Assembly: GCA_903912795.1 (NCBI GenBank)
Contig: CAIWIS010000907.1
Coordinates: 1 to 6,139, forward strand
Length of the DNA stretch: 6,139 nt
DNA from: an uncultured Bacteroidales bacterium
GTDB taxonomy: Bacteria > Bacteroidota > Bacteroidia > Bacteroidales > Paludibacteraceae
Direction: 5' to 3'
Positions within the stretch are counted from its first letter, which is position 1. Each line of letters begins with the position of its first letter. Positions 6,045-6,139 of the stretch are shown here, in pieces. The notes beneath the pieces are model-generated. The model ran no database searches. It was not told the DNA's origin and saw only the letters and a program-made list of their open reading frames with translations. The position numbers and the translations under genes were made by a program.

Positions 6045-6139
6045 ATGAATTTTGACATTTACTTTCCTTTGTTTGAAAACATACTACATGGCGATTTAAA
6101 CCCGCTGCTACCTGCCAACGACGATGGGTATCACTATGC
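6045..6139 (+). CDS. Partial unrecognised protein, truncated by the window edge
   Basis: An ATG at 6045 opens a frame of 31 complete codons that runs to the end of the window without a stop. It starts MNFDIYFPLFENI and continues through LNPLLPANDDGYHY. I do not recognise the family. The composition is that of a soluble protein with aromatic and acidic residues, and no signal peptide or membrane segment is visible in this fragment. It begins 45 bp after the stop of the AlbA_2/GHKL gene on the same strand, with no terminator or clear promoter between, so co-transcription is plausible. The leader (cgaaattaact) is A-rich without a Shine-Dalgarno sequence, as for the other genes here. The coding call rests on the open frame and its natural-looking composition. 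Confidence 0.6.
   Translation, partial: MNFDIYFPLFENILHGDLNPLLPANDDGYHY

Overview
The window looks like a chromosomal segment from a member of the Bacteroidota, probably the Bacteroidales/Marinilabiliales side. This rests on three things: the first three proteins belong to families typical of that phylum (a deaminase-like/PIG-L fusion, an archaeal-type GlmM-like mutase and a CBM9-like cytoplasmic protein); the start codons lack Shine-Dalgarno sequences and sit in A-rich leaders; and the one good promoter candidate fits the Bacteroidota TAnnTTTG element. No lineage below phylum can be fixed from the sequence alone.

All supported genes are on the + strand. Positions 1-33 are a heptamer tandem repeat that runs straight into the first start codon. 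Positions 34-2022 encode a 662-residue fusion of a glucosamine-6-phosphate deaminase-like domain and a PIG-L/LmbE-type zinc deacetylase. After 72 bp comes a phosphohexomutase of the GlmM type (2095-3480). Two bases after its stop comes a 214-residue CBM9-like protein with no visible signal peptide (3483-4127). A strong intrinsic terminator (4183-4231) closes this group. The shared theme of the first two genes is amino-sugar phosphate chemistry: GlmM interconverts GlcN-6-P and GlcN-1-P for peptidoglycan and LPS precursors, and the fusion protein keeps a sugar-phosphate pocket next to a deacetylase. A functional link between them is inference.

The 234-bp gap at 4128-4361 holds the terminator, a second perfect hairpin, a promoter candidate and a spaced direct repeat. 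It leads into a separate unit: a 545-residue AlbA_2 (Schlafen-type)/GHKL ATP-binding protein with a tetrapeptide-repeat linker and a C-terminal winged helix (4362-5999). A partial, unrecognised gene starts at 6045 and runs off the right edge.

I do not see a clear undescribed system. The best leads are the fusion protein, whose deaminase half has lost three of four catalytic positions while the deacetylase half is intact; the 12-bp in-frame minisatellite in the AlbA_2/GHKL protein; and the truncated gene that follows it.
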